From Paenibacillus glycanilyticus NBRC 16618 (GTDB lineage: Bacteria > Bacillota > Bacilli > Paenibacillales > Paenibacillaceae): DNA of 63,551 nucleotides. Below are positions 36,316-45,512 of this stretch, in pieces. The notes under the pieces were generated by a model that worked only from the letters and a program-made list of their open reading frames with translations, was not told the DNA's origin and did not search any database. Position 1 is the stretch's first letter; every line of letters starts with the position of its first letter. The stretch covers positions 1-63,551 of the forward strand of contig NZ_BILY01000040.1 in assembly GCF_004000805.1 (NCBI RefSeq), read 5' to 3'. Both the position numbers and the translations under genes were made by a program.

Positions 36316-37371
36316 ATGAAAAAGAAATGGTTGGTACCGCTTGCTTTAGTACTTTTGCTCGTTACAGCAGCATGTGGGAACAGTGGTAAAAACAACGAGA
36401 ACAGCAGCTCCGGCAACGCTGCAGACGCAGGTAACTCGGATGCGAAGAAATCGTACAAGATCTCAATCTCTCAGATCGTTGAGCATCCATCGCTTGACGC
36501 AACAAAAGAAGGTTTTCTTGCAGCTTTGAAGGATGCAGGTTTTGTCGAAGGGGAAAACTTAACGGTAGATTTTAATACAGCACAAGGCGATCAAACAAAT
36601 AACTTGTCGATTGCGCAAAAGATCGCAGGCGCTAAGGCCGATCTGGCTCTTGGTATCGCAACTCCATCGGCGCAGGCGCTAGTACAAGCGTATTCGAATG
36701 CCGGCAACAAAGGCCCGGTATTGTTCGCGGCCGTAACGGATCCGCTGTCCGCTGATCTGGTTTCGGACCTCGATGCTCCGGGAGGCAACGTAACAGGCGC
36801 TTCCGATACGAATCCGGATGCAGCCGTACAACTGATGGATTTCATCGCGGCTAACTTCCCTAACGTGAAGAAGGTTGGCTTGGTTATTAACAAAGGCGAG
36901 AGCAATGCGGTTGTTATGGCCGCTACTGCTAAAGAAGCACTTGCTAAGCACAACATCGAACTGATTGAAGCACCGGTTACAAACACTTCCGAAGTAAAAC
37001 AAGCCGGTGAGTCGCTTATCGGTAAAGTAGACGCCATGTACATCACGCTTGATAATGTTGTTGTATCCGGTGTAGACGCACTTCTGCAATTGGCAAAACA
37101 AAACCATATTCCGTTCTTCTCCAGTGACCGCGATACGGTTGAGAAAGGCGCTTTTGCTACTGTAGGCTTCAAATACTATGACCATGGCTACCAAGTAGGC
37201 CAAATGGCCGCTGAGATTCTGAAGGGTAAAAATCCGGGCGAGATGAAAGTAACGAAACCGGACAAGCTCGATCTGATTCTTAACCTGAAGGCAGCCGCTG
37301 ATGAAGGCATTACCGTTACGGATGCAATGAAAGCCGGAGTTAAAGATCCGGATAACAACATCATTCAATAA
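36316..37371 (+). CDS. ABC transporter substrate-binding lipoprotein (TrpX/PF04392 type)
   Basis: Extracellular solute receptor anchored by a lipid at C20 (lipobox TAAC after a hydrophobic signal peptide). A Ser/Asn-rich linker (22-48) leads to a periplasmic-binding-protein type 1 fold (YKISISQIVEHPSLD...). Members of this family serve the tryptophan transporter TrpXYZ of streptococci, but others have unknown ligands. The ligand cannot be read from this sequence. The 351-aa gene is followed by its permease and ATPase. The cassette lies between tuf and rpsJ. Confidence 0.88.
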   Translation: MKKKWLVPLALVLLLVTAACGNSGKNNENSSSGNAADAGNSDAKKSYKISISQIVEHPSLDATKEGFLAALKDAGFVEGENLTVDFNTAQGDQTNNLSIAQKIAGAKADLALGIATPSAQALVQAYSNAGNKGPVLFAAVTDPLSADLVSDLDAPGGNVTGASDTNPDAAVQLMDFIAANFPNVKKVGLVINKGESNAVVMAATAKEALAKHNIELIEAPVTNTSEVKQAGESLIGKVDAMYITLDNVVVSGVDALLQLAKQNHIPFFSSDRDTVEKGAFATVGFKYYDHGYQVGQMAAEILKGKNPGEMKVTKPDKLDLILNLKAAADEGITVTDAMKAGVKDPDNNIIQ

Positions 37372-37441
37372 CAAGTTGAGAACGGGGTAAACGCTCCTTC
37401 GCGTTCATCCCGTTCTCTTATTATGTGGAGGAGGTGCCCCG

Positions 37442-38356
37442 GTGCCAGTATGGTTAAATGGTGCTTTTGAGCTAGGTTTGCTTTATTCCTTAATGGCTCT
37501 AGGCGTCTATATTACATTTCGCATCCTTGATTTTCCCGATCTCACGGTTGACGCAAGCTTCACAACCGGAGCAGGGGTAGCAGCAGTTCTGATTACGAAC
37601 GGCACTTCGCCATGGCTAGCATGCCTTGCGGCATTTGGCGCCGGAGCTGCCGCAGGTGCAATTACGGGCTTGCTGCACACGAAAGGCAAAATCAACGGAT
37701 TGTTATCAGGTATTTTGATGATGATCGCTCTCTATTCCGTTAATATGCGGATTATGGGCAAGCCGAACATCGGACTTATGGGGTCGGACATCTCGACTGT
37801 GTTCTCGGGAGTTAAGGTTCTTGTGCTTATGCCGATTGTCGTCGTTATTATTAAGCTTCTGCTCGATTTGTTCTTCAAGACGGATCTTGGTTTGAGTCTT
37901 CGCGCAACGGGTGATAACGAGCGTATGATCCGCAGCTTTGGCACTAATACGGATACAACTAAGATTATGGGCATTGCATTATCGAACGGTCTTGTTGCTT
38001 TGTCGGGTTCTTTTGTCGCTCAACAAAGCGGATTTGCGGATATTACGATGGGTGTCGGTATGATCGTTATCGGCCTCGCATCGGTTATTATCGGCGAAGC
38101 GCTGTTTGGCGCGAAAACCGTATTCCGTGCGACACTGGCTGTTGTGCTGGGCTCGATCGTTTATCGCATTATTATCGGTCTTGCTTATCAAAGCGATTTC
38201 TTCGAGGCATCCGATCTTAAATTGATTACGGCCGTTATCGTTATTATCGCGCTTGTCTTCCCGTCTTTACAGAAATCGTGGAAACAGAAGAGAATGGCCC
38301 AAAAACGCACAGCGGCTCTTTTGAATAGCGTTGAACAAAAAGGGGGCGGACGCTGA
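37442..38356 (+). CDS. ABC transporter permease
   Basis: A 304-aa multi-pass membrane protein of the BPD_transp_2 (branched-chain amino acid/ribose-type) permease class, with about eight hydrophobic segments. It starts at GTG 37442 after GGAGGAGG. The positively charged C-terminal tail (KSWKQKRMAQKR) is probably cytoplasmic. Its stop overlaps the ATPase start (TGATG). Confidence 0.88.
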   Translation: MPVWLNGAFELGLLYSLMALGVYITFRILDFPDLTVDASFTTGAGVAAVLITNGTSPWLACLAAFGAGAAAGAITGLLHTKGKINGLLSGILMMIALYSVNMRIMGKPNIGLMGSDISTVFSGVKVLVLMPIVVVIIKLLLDLFFKTDLGLSLRATGDNERMIRSFGTNTDTTKIMGIALSNGLVALSGSFVAQQSGFADITMGVGMIVIGLASVIIGEALFGAKTVFRATLAVVLGSIVYRIIIGLAYQSDFFEASDLKLITAVIVIIALVFPSLQKSWKQKRMAQKRTAALLNSVEQKGGGR

Positions 38357-39150
38357 TGCTTGAAATATCCAAAGTATCAAAGCTTTTTAACCCGGGGACA
38401 TTAGATGAAAAGACGGCCCTTGTGAATACAAACCTGGCGATGAAGCCCGGAGACTTTATTACAGTTATCGGTAGTAACGGCGCCGGCAAGTCGACGCTGA
38501 TGAACATCATCTCCGGCGTCATGAAGCCGGATACCGGCGAGGTCCGGATCGAGGGCAAAAATATTAGCAATCTGCCGGAGTTCCGAAGAAGCAAATGGAT
38601 TGGCCGCGTATTCCAGGATCCGATGGCCGGTACTGCACCACGGATGTCTATTGAAGAGAATCTGGCGATGGCCTATACGCGCGGAAAGCAGCGTGGTTTC
38701 TCGCTTAGTATCAACCGTGGTCGCCGCGCTATTTTCCGGGAACAGCTTTCCCGTCTGGGTATTGGACTCGAGAATCGCTTAAGTGCCAAGGTGGGCCTTC
38801 TGTCCGGCGGTGAACGCCAGGCGCTGAGCCTTCTGATGGCTACTTTTACGAAACCGCAGATTCTTCTGCTCGATGAGCATACGGCAGCTCTTGACCCGGC
38901 TCGCGCGGAGCTTATCACAACGCTGACCGAGACGCTTGTGCGCGAAATGAACCTGACAACCTTGATGGTTACTCACAACATGGAACAGGCCATTCGTCTT
39001 GGCAACCGGCTCATCATGATGGATAAAGGCAGAATCATTCTCGAAGTCAATGAGGACCGGAAGAAAGATCTGACCGTAGAACGCCTGTTAGGCGAATTCG
39101 AGCAGATCAGCGGCAAAAAGATGGCCGACGACCGTGTCGTTCTTGGTTAA
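38356..39150 (+). CDS. ABC transporter ATP-binding protein
   Basis: A 264-aa ATPase with Walker A GSNGAGKST (about 39-47), signature LSGGERQ (about 152-158), Walker B ILLLDEHTAALDP and a switch His (VTHNMEQAI). It overlaps the permease stop by one base. It completes the importer, energising uptake of an unknown substrate. Confidence 0.93.
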   Translation: MLEISKVSKLFNPGTLDEKTALVNTNLAMKPGDFITVIGSNGAGKSTLMNIISGVMKPDTGEVRIEGKNISNLPEFRRSKWIGRVFQDPMAGTAPRMSIEENLAMAYTRGKQRGFSLSINRGRRAIFREQLSRLGIGLENRLSAKVGLLSGGERQALSLLMATFTKPQILLLDEHTAALDPARAELITTLTETLVREMNLTTLMVTHNMEQAIRLGNRLIMMDKGRIILEVNEDRKKDLTVERLLGEFEQISGKKMADDRVVLG

Positions 39151-39159
39151 TCCCTCTTA

Positions 39160-39205
39160 TAAGAAACGCAATGGCGAATTTCGCTGTTGCGTTTCTTCTA
39201 TTATA
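39160..39205 (+). terminator. Terminator of the ABC cassette
   Basis: Stem AAGAAACGCAA..GGCGAA / TTCGC.GTTGCGTTTCTT followed by a T/A-rich tract. It closes the inserted unit before the S10 promoters. Confidence 0.85.
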
Positions 39206-39234
39206 TAGAAGCTATTTTCAGGTCAAAAATGGAT

Positions 39235-39263
39235 TTGAGAGTTTCATCATAATCGTGTAATAT
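39235..39263 (+). promoter_or_regulatory. S10 operon promoter P1
   Basis: TTGAGA (39235-39240), 17 bp, TAATAT (39258-39263). Confidence 0.7.
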
Positions 39264-39371
39264 AGGCGAAGTGGAAAACACGGTTCGTCCAGGCGGCGGA
39301 CGCGGGAAAGTCGAACATAAATCGTTGTTGCGCCAAGCTGAGTAAAGATAGGAAAAGACATAACTTTTCCC

Positions 39372-39400
39372 TTGCATTTGCCCAGCTGTTTCGGTATAAT
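39372..39400 (+). promoter_or_regulatory. S10 operon promoter P2
   Basis: TTGCAT (39372-39377), 17 bp, consensus TATAAT (39395-39400). It lies 137 bp downstream of P1. Confidence 0.75.
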
Positions 39401-39449
39401 ATTGACTGTTGGTCTGTGACGTTGCGATGATGTGAGAGGTTGCCGACAC

Positions 39450-39488
39450 ACCCGGCCCCTTTGCCATGGGGCATGTGCCGGGTTTTCT
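39450..39488 (+). promoter_or_regulatory. Terminator-like hairpin in the S10 leader
   Basis: ACCCGGC..CCCC / GGGG..GCCGGGT followed by TTTTCTC sits between P2 and rpsJ. It could act as an attenuator of the whole ribosomal protein supercluster. The effector is unknown. The remainder of the 39151-39536 gap holds only the two promoters. Confidence 0.65.
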
Positions 39489-39536
39489 CACGGAGTATGT
39501 CCGATAAGAAATTGGGCGATAGAAGGAGGGACTTAT

Positions 39537-39845
39537 ATGGCAAAGCAAAAGATTCGTATTCGCTTGAAAGCATACGATCACAGAATTCTTGATCAATCCG
39601 CTGAGAAAATCGTGGAAACAGCAAAACGTTCCGGTGCAGGCGTATCCGGGCCGATTCCGCTTCCTACGGAAAAGCAAATCATCACTATTCTCCGTGCGGT
39701 GCACAAGTACAAGGATTCCCGGGAGCAATTCGAAATGCGTACACATAAACGCTTGATCGATATTGTTAACCCAACGCCGCAAACGGTTGATGCGTTGATG
39801 CGCCTGGATTTACCATCCGGTGTAGATATCGAAATCAAACTGTAA
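39537..39845 (+). CDS. rpsJ: 30S ribosomal protein S10 (NusE)
   Basis: A 102-aa protein of the 30S head that also acts as NusE in antitermination. The start is ATG 39537 behind AGAAGGAGGG. An in-frame ATG at 39432 would lie inside the leader hairpin region and is rejected. It is first gene of the S10-spc-alpha cluster. Confidence 0.98.
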   Translation: MAKQKIRIRLKAYDHRILDQSAEKIVETAKRSGAGVSGPIPLPTEKQIITILRAVHKYKDSREQFEMRTHKRLIDIVNPTPQTVDALMRLDLPSGVDIEIKL

Positions 39846-39884
39846 TAAGCATAGCTGATCATTGAAAGGAAAAGAGGTGTCAAC

Positions 39885-40508
39885 ATGAAAGGTATCTTAG
39901 GGAAAAAACTTGGTATGACGCAAGTGTTTACCGCTGAAGGTAACGTCGTTCCAGTAACGGTTATCGAGGCTGGTCCTTGTGTAGTTCTCCAGAAGAAAGA
40001 TCAAGAGAACGATGGTTATGAAGCCGTACAATTCGGTTTCTCCGATAAGAAAGAAGCTAGAGCGATCAAGCCGGAAATCGGCCACGCAAAGAAAGCTAAC
40101 ACAGCTCCTAAGCGCTACGTTCGTGAAATTCGCGGTATCAACTTGGGCGAATATGAAGTTGGCCAAGAAGTTAAGGCTGATTTGTTCGCAGAGGGCGAGT
40201 TTGTTGACGTAACAGGTATTTCGAAAGGTAAAGGCTTTGCCGGCGTTATCAAACGTTGGGGACAAAGCACGGGCCCAATGGCTCACGGTTCCCGTTACCA
40301 TCGTGGTCCTGGTTCCATGGGTTCGATTCAAGCGAACCGCGTACCAAAAGGCAAACACCTTCCTGGTCACATGGGTCATGAGACAGTTACGATCCAAAAA
40401 CTCGAAATTATCCGTGTAGACGCTGAGCGTAATGTGATCCTTGTTAAAGGCTCCATTCCAGGTCCTAAAAACGGTTTCGTTAAAGTAAAACAAACAGTTA
40501 AGAACTAA
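39885..40508 (+). CDS. rplC: 50S ribosomal protein L3
   Basis: Early 23S assembly protein near the peptidyl-transferase centre, 207 aa. It begins MKGILGKKLGMTQVF and has the central loop KGFAGVIKRWG...GPMAHGSRYHRGPGS that reaches the active site. Confidence 0.98.
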   Translation: MKGILGKKLGMTQVFTAEGNVVPVTVIEAGPCVVLQKKDQENDGYEAVQFGFSDKKEARAIKPEIGHAKKANTAPKRYVREIRGINLGEYEVGQEVKADLFAEGEFVDVTGISKGKGFAGVIKRWGQSTGPMAHGSRYHRGPGSMGSIQANRVPKGKHLPGHMGHETVTIQKLEIIRVDAERNVILVKGSIPGPKNGFVKVKQTVKN

Positions 40509-40535
40509 TTGCTTACAAGAAAGGAGGAACAAGAA

Positions 40536-41159
40536 ATGCCTAAAGTTACAGTATTTAACGTGAGTGGCTCTGAAGTTGGTGAAATCGAATTGGCGGACAG
40601 CGTATTCGGTATCGAGCCTAACTCTCATGTACTGCATAGCGCTGTATTGCTTCAGCAAGCTGCTGAGCGTGCAGGTACGCACAAAACAAAAGGACGCTCC
40701 GAAGTACGTGGCGGCGGTCGTAAGCCTTGGAAACAAAAAGGTACTGGCCGTGCTCGTCAAGGTAGCATTCGTTCGCCACAATGGGTTGGCGGCGGTACAG
40801 TATTTGGACCGACTCCGCGCTCTTATGGCTTTAAACTTCCTAAGAAGGTTCGCCGTCTGGCGATTAAATCCGCATTGTCTTCGAAAGTGATCGCTAACGA
40901 GATCGTCGTTCTTGATCAATTGACATTCGCGGCTCCTAAAACGAAGGAATTCGCAGCAATCTTGAACAACCTGAAAGCTGATCGCAAAGCACTTGTTGTT
41001 TTGCCGGCTTATGATGACAATGTAGCATTGTCCGCTCGCAATATCCCAGGCGTGAAATTCGTCGCTGCTGACGGCATTAATGTTCTGGATGTATTGGTGC
41101 ATGACAAGCTCATCATCACGAAAGAAGCGGTAGAGAAAGTACAGGAGGTGTTTGCATAA
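40536..41159 (+). CDS. rplD: 50S ribosomal protein L4
   Basis: Exit-tunnel protein, 207 aa. The extended tunnel loop (KTKGRSEVRGGGRKPWKQKGTG) is intact. ATG 40536 follows AAAGGAGGA. The stop overlaps the rplW start (TAATG). Confidence 0.98.
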   Translation: MPKVTVFNVSGSEVGEIELADSVFGIEPNSHVLHSAVLLQQAAERAGTHKTKGRSEVRGGGRKPWKQKGTGRARQGSIRSPQWVGGGTVFGPTPRSYGFKLPKKVRRLAIKSALSSKVIANEIVVLDQLTFAAPKTKEFAAILNNLKADRKALVVLPAYDDNVALSARNIPGVKFVAADGINVLDVLVHDKLIITKEAVEKVQEVFA

Positions 41160-41452
41160 TGAAAAATCCTCGCGATATTATCAAACGCCCTGTTATTACG
41201 GAGCGCACTAGCGACTTCATGGCGGTTAAACGCTACGTGTTCGAAGTTGACCTTCGTGCGAACAAAACCGAAATTAAAGATGCTATCGAGCAAATCTTTA
41301 AAGTAAAAGTAACGAGCGTTAATACAATGCGTGTTGCAGGTAAGCCGAAGCGTTACGGCAAGTACAACGGCTACCGTCCTGATTGGAAAAAAGCAATCGT
41401 TCAGCTGAGTGCTGACAGCAAAGAGCTTGAATTCTTTGAAACGTCTGTATAG
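41159..41452 (+). CDS. rplW: 50S ribosomal protein L23
   Basis: Protein at the tunnel exit that docks trigger factor and SRP. It is 97 aa and starts MKNPRDIIKRPVITER. Its start is overlapped by the rplD stop, so the two are coupled. Confidence 0.97.
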   Translation: MKNPRDIIKRPVITERTSDFMAVKRYVFEVDLRANKTEIKDAIEQIFKVKVTSVNTMRVAGKPKRYGKYNGYRPDWKKAIVQLSADSKELEFFETSV

Positions 41453-41469
41453 AAAAGGAGGGAAACACA

Positions 41470-42300
41470 GTGCCAATCAAAAAGTATAAACCGACGTCCC
41501 CGGCTCGTCGTAACATGTCCGTTTCGACTTTTGAAGAGATCACAACAAGCACACCGGAGAAATCCTTGCTTGCTCCGCTTTTCAAAAAAGCTGGTCGTAA
41601 TAACCAAGGTAAAATTACAGTTCGTCACCATGGCGGCGGACATAAACGTAAATACCGTATCATCGACTTCAAACGTACAAAAGATGGTGTTGTAGGTAAA
41701 GTTGCTTCGATCGAATACGATCCGAACCGTACTTCCAACATTGCTCTGATTAACTACGTTGATGGTGAGAAAGCTTACATCATCGCACCTAAAGGTCTGA
41801 AAGTCGGCGATCAAGTTGTTTCCGGTCCTGATGCTGACATCAAAATCGGTAACGCTTTGCCACTTATCAACATTCCAGTGGGTACAGTTATCCACAACAT
41901 CGAACTGAAACCAGGCAAAGGCGGACAATTGGTTCGCGCGGCTGGTACAGAAGCTCAACTTCTTGGTAAAGAAGGCGACTATGTATCGATCCGTCTGTCC
42001 TCCGGCGAAGTTCGTCGTATCCTGAGCACTTGCCGTGCAACAATCGGTTCCGTTGGCAACGAAGATCACGAACTCGTGAAAATCGGTAAAGCCGGCCGTT
42101 CCCGTTGGATGGGCAAACGTCCTGAAGTTCGCGGCGTAGTAATGAACCCGAACGATCACCCACACGGTGGTGGTGAAGGCCGTGCTCCAATCGGTCGTAA
42201 ATCCCCTATGTCTCCTTGGGGCAAACCGACTCTTGGTTACAAAACACGCAAGAAGAAAAAAGCATCGAGCCAATATATTATTCGTCGTCGTACGAAGTAA
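41470..42300 (+). CDS. rplB: 50S ribosomal protein L2
   Basis: Needed for subunit joining and peptidyl-transferase activity, 276 aa, GTG start at 41470. The conserved GVVMNPNDHPHGGGEGR loop, with its key histidine, is intact near the C-terminus. Confidence 0.98.
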   Translation: MPIKKYKPTSPARRNMSVSTFEEITTSTPEKSLLAPLFKKAGRNNQGKITVRHHGGGHKRKYRIIDFKRTKDGVVGKVASIEYDPNRTSNIALINYVDGEKAYIIAPKGLKVGDQVVSGPDADIKIGNALPLINIPVGTVIHNIELKPGKGGQLVRAAGTEAQLLGKEGDYVSIRLSSGEVRRILSTCRATIGSVGNEDHELVKIGKAGRSRWMGKRPEVRGVVMNPNDHPHGGGEGRAPIGRKSPMSPWGKPTLGYKTRKKKKASSQYIIRRRTK

Positions 42301-42366
42301 TAATCGCTTGTTTGCAAGCAGCGTGACTGATGGTTGCGCTACGTTTCCGCGAAGGGAGGACTCCAA

Positions 42367-42645
42367 ATGGGTCGCAGTTTGAAAAAAGGTCCGTTTATTG
42401 ACGGCCACCTGCTCAAAAAGGTCGAGGAATTGAACGAAACGAACAAGAAAGTCGTTATCAAGACTTGGTCCCGTCGCTCGACAATTTTCCCACAATTCAT
42501 CGGTCACACCATTGCAGTCTATGATGGCCGCAAGCATGTACCGGTTTATGTAACGGAAGATATGGTTGGACACAAGTTCGGTGAGTTTGCACCGACTCGT
42601 ACCTACAAAGGCCATGACGATGACAAGAAAACAGGTAAGAGATAA
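42367..42645 (+). CDS. rpsS: 30S ribosomal protein S19
   Basis: A 92-aa 30S head protein. The start is ATG 42367 (GRSLKKGPF) after GAAGGGAGGA. The basic C-terminal tail contains TYKGHDDDKKTGKR. Confidence 0.98.
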   Translation: MGRSLKKGPFIDGHLLKKVEELNETNKKVVIKTWSRRSTIFPQFIGHTIAVYDGRKHVPVYVTEDMVGHKFGEFAPTRTYKGHDDDKKTGKR

Positions 42646-42687
42646 TCTGCCTGAATTATTTTTTAATGTATGAGAGGAGGTTCATCC

Positions 42688-43023
42688 ATGCCAGAAGCTA
42701 AAGCGCACGCTAATTTCGTACGCATTGCTCCTCGTAAAGCACAGCTGGTTGCGGACTTGATCCGTGGCAAGCAAGTAGGTGAAGCGATCGCAATTTTGCG
42801 TCATACACCGAAATCTGCTTCCCCAATCCTGGAGAAGTTGCTGAACTCTGCTATTGCTAACGCTGAGCATAACTACCAATTGGACGTGAACAAACTGGTT
42901 ATCACGCAAGCATTCGTGAACCAAGGTCCGACAATGAAACGTTTCCGCCCTCGTGCAATGGGACGCGCAAGCCGGATCAACAAAAGAACCAGCCACATCA
43001 CATTGGTTGTATCTGAAAAATAA
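42688..43023 (+). CDS. rplV: 50S ribosomal protein L22
   Basis: A 111-aa protein with the long beta-hairpin (GPTMKRFRPRAMGRASRI) lining the exit tunnel. No change in the macrolide-relevant loop is evident. GAGAGGAGG precedes ATG 42688. Confidence 0.98.
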   Translation: MPEAKAHANFVRIAPRKAQLVADLIRGKQVGEAIAILRHTPKSASPILEKLLNSAIANAEHNYQLDVNKLVITQAFVNQGPTMKRFRPRAMGRASRINKRTSHITLVVSEK

Positions 43024-43036
43024 GGAGGGATAACGT

Positions 43037-43699
43037 GTGGGTCAAAAGGTAAATCCGGTCGGTCTTCGTATCGGGATTATCCGTGATTGGGAATCCAAAT
43101 GGTACGCTGGCAAAGACTTCGGCGATCTTCTGTTGGAAGACGTGAAAATTCGTGAATACCTGAAGAACAAACTGAAGGATGCAGCAGTATCCCACATCGA
43201 GATCGAGCGCGCGGCTAACCGCGTTAACGTAACGATTAACACTGCTAAGCCAGGCATGGTTATCGGCAAAGGCGGTTCTGAAGTAGAAAGCCTTCGTACG
43301 GAGCTTGGCAAAATCACTAAAGGCAAAAAAGTTCACATTAACATTTCCGAAATCAAACAAGCAGATCTGGACGCTATTCTTGTAGCTGAAAGCATCGCGC
43401 AACAACTGGAGCGTCGTGTTTCTTTCCGTCGTGCTTTGAAACAAGCGATCCAACGTTCGATGCGTGCAGGCGCTAAAGGGATTAAGACTGCTGTCAGCGG
43501 TCGTCTCGGCGGTGCTGAAATTGCTCGTTCGGAAGGCTACAGCGAAGGTACAGTACCGCTTCATACACTGCGCGCAGACATCGACTACGGCACAGCTGAA
43601 GCACATACTACTTATGGCCGTATCGGCGTAAAAGTATGGATCTATCGCGGCGAAGTCCTTCCAGCTAAGAAGAAAGCTCCCCAGGAAGGAGGCAACTAA
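43037..43699 (+). CDS. rpsC: 30S ribosomal protein S3
   Basis: A 220-aa protein at the mRNA entry with a type II KH domain (GMVIGKGGSEVESL). It starts at GTG 43037, 13 bp after rplV, and is followed by rplP 2 bp later. Confidence 0.98.
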   Translation: MGQKVNPVGLRIGIIRDWESKWYAGKDFGDLLLEDVKIREYLKNKLKDAAVSHIEIERAANRVNVTINTAKPGMVIGKGGSEVESLRTELGKITKGKKVHINISEIKQADLDAILVAESIAQQLERRVSFRRALKQAIQRSMRAGAKGIKTAVSGRLGGAEIARSEGYSEGTVPLHTLRADIDYGTAEAHTTYGRIGVKVWIYRGEVLPAKKKAPQEGGN

Positions 43700-43701
43700 T
43701 C

Positions 43702-44136
43702 ATGTTGGTACCAAAACGTGTCAAACACCGTAAGCAACAACGCGGAAATATGAGAGGTCGCGCTAAAGGCGGCACTGAAGTAGCTTTCGGCGAATACGGC
43801 TTGCAAGCTCTTGAACCAACTTGGATCACGAACCGTCAAATCGAAGCGGCTCGTATCGCAATGACTCGTTATATCAAACGTGGCGGTAAAGTGTGGATTA
43901 AAATTTTCCCACATAAACCGATCACTCAAAAGCCTCTCGAAGTTCGGATGGGTAGCGGTAAAGGTAACGTTGAAAAATGGGTTGCAGTCGTGAAACCAGG
44001 CAAGATCATGTTCGAACTCGCTGGTGTTTCCGAAGAAGTCGCTCGTGAAGCGATGCGCCTCGCGTCCCACAAACTGCCGATCAAAACGAAGTTCGTGAAA
44101 CGCGAAGAAGTAGGTGGTGAAGCAAATGAAAGCTAG
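43702..44136 (+). CDS. rplP: 50S ribosomal protein L16
   Basis: A 144-aa protein that helps position A-site tRNA. It begins MLVPKRVKHRKQQRG. Its 3' end overlaps the rpmC start by 11 bp. Confidence 0.98.
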   Translation: MLVPKRVKHRKQQRGNMRGRAKGGTEVAFGEYGLQALEPTWITNRQIEAARIAMTRYIKRGGKVWIKIFPHKPITQKPLEVRMGSGKGNVEKWVAVVKPGKIMFELAGVSEEVAREAMRLASHKLPIKTKFVKREEVGGEANES

Positions 44137-44326
44137 TGAATTTCGCAACCTAACCTCTGCTGAGATTGAACAAAAAATCGCTGGTTTTAAAGAAGAGCTT
44201 TTCAACCTTCGTTTCCAACTGGCTACTGGCCAACTGGAAAGCCCGACACGTATTCGTGACGTGCGTAAGAATATCGCTCGCGCTAAAACCATTTTGCATG
44301 AAAGACAACTCGGTATCAGCAGCTAA
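44126..44326 (+). CDS. rpmC: 50S ribosomal protein L29
   Basis: A 66-aa helical-hairpin protein by the tunnel exit. The start is ATG 44126 (KASEFRNL), inside the end of rplP, with AGGTGGTG before it. Confidence 0.96.
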   Translation: MKASEFRNLTSAEIEQKIAGFKEELFNLRFQLATGQLESPTRIRDVRKNIARAKTILHERQLGISS

Positions 44327-44377
44327 TATAGCTGTCCTTGACTTAGGGTTACCACGGTTTAAGGAAGGAGGAAGAAC

Positions 44378-44641
44378 ATGAGCGAACGTAATGCCCGCAA
44401 AGTTCAAATCGGTAAAGTCGTTAGCGATAAAATGGACAAAACAATCGTTGTTGCTGTTGAAACATACAAAAAACACGATTTGTACCATAAACGCATCAAA
44501 TACACGAAAAAGTTCAAAGCGCATGATGAGAACAATCAAGCGAAAATTGGCGATATCGTGAAAATCATGGAGACTCGTCCACTTTCGAAAGACAAACGCT
44601 TCAGATTGGTAGAAGTTGTTGAAGTGGCAGTTGTCCTTTAA
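44378..44641 (+). CDS. rpsQ: 30S ribosomal protein S17
   Basis: An 87-aa OB-fold primary 16S binder, with GKVVSDKMDKTIVVAVE near the N-terminus. AAGGAGGA precedes ATG 44378. Confidence 0.98.
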   Translation: MSERNARKVQIGKVVSDKMDKTIVVAVETYKKHDLYHKRIKYTKKFKAHDENNQAKIGDIVKIMETRPLSKDKRFRLVEVVEVAVVL

Positions 44642-44689
44642 GATGTTATAATCAGTGAATGAGCATTTTCCCGGAAGGAGGACGTTGAG

Positions 44690-45058
44690 ATGATTCAACC
44701 ATTTACTCGTTTGCGTGTTGCTGACAACTCCGGAGCTAAAGAACTGATGTGTATTCGTGTTCTTGGCGGTACTGGCCGTCGCGTAGGCGCTATCGGTGAC
44801 CTGATCGTGTGCTCTGTAAAACAAGCAACACCAGGCGGCGTTGTCAAAAAAGGTGACGTTGTTAAAGCTGTTATCGTTCGTACGAAGCGTGCAGTTCGTC
44901 GTAAAGACGGTTCTTACATCGCATTCGATGAGAACGCAGCTGTAATCGTTAAAGAAGATAAGAGCCCGCGCGGTACTCGTATTTTTGGACCTGTTGCCCG
45001 TGAGCTTCGCGATAAAGATTTCATGAAAATCGTATCGCTTGCACCAGAGGTTATCTAA
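44690..45058 (+). CDS. rplN: 50S ribosomal protein L14
   Basis: A 122-aa intersubunit-bridge protein; MIQPFTRLRVADNSGAKE is diagnostic. It marks the start of the spc-type segment. Confidence 0.98.
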   Translation: MIQPFTRLRVADNSGAKELMCIRVLGGTGRRVGAIGDLIVCSVKQATPGGVVKKGDVVKAVIVRTKRAVRRKDGSYIAFDENAAVIVKEDKSPRGTRIFGPVARELRDKDFMKIVSLAPEVI

Positions 45059-45127
45059 GACCAATGCCCTGTGCATAACAGGGATCGCGATATAGCCTGA
45101 AAGCTTAGTGAGCAGGAGGTGTAATCA

Positions 45128-45481
45128 ATGCCAAGACTGAAAAAGATTCTTGAATCGCACAACAACAAGCTTCACGTTAAAAAAGACGACACGGTTATCG
45201 TCATTTCCGGTAAGGACAAAGGCAAAAAAGGCCGTGTAATCGCTGCGTATCCGCGTGAAAACCGCGTGCTCGTAGAAGGCGTGAACTTTGTTAAAAAGCA
45301 CACTCGTCCGTCCCAAGTGAATCCACAAGGCGGAATTATCGAGCAAGAAGCTCCAGTTCACGTTTCCAACGTGATGCACATTGATCCGAAGAGCGGTAAA
45401 GTTACTCGTATCGGATACAAAGTGCTGGACAACGGCAAAAAAGTCCGGTACGCAAAACGTTCCGGCGAAGTGATCGACTAA
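45128..45481 (+). CDS. rplX: 50S ribosomal protein L24
   Basis: A 117-aa assembly initiator with a KOW motif (DDTVIVISGKDKGKKGRVI). AGGAGGTG precedes ATG 45128. Confidence 0.98.
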   Translation: MPRLKKILESHNNKLHVKKDDTVIVISGKDKGKKGRVIAAYPRENRVLVEGVNFVKKHTRPSQVNPQGGIIEQEAPVHVSNVMHIDPKSGKVTRIGYKVLDNGKKVRYAKRSGEVID

Positions 45482-45512
45482 TCGTTACTGTAGGAAAGGA
45501 GGTCCATAAATA

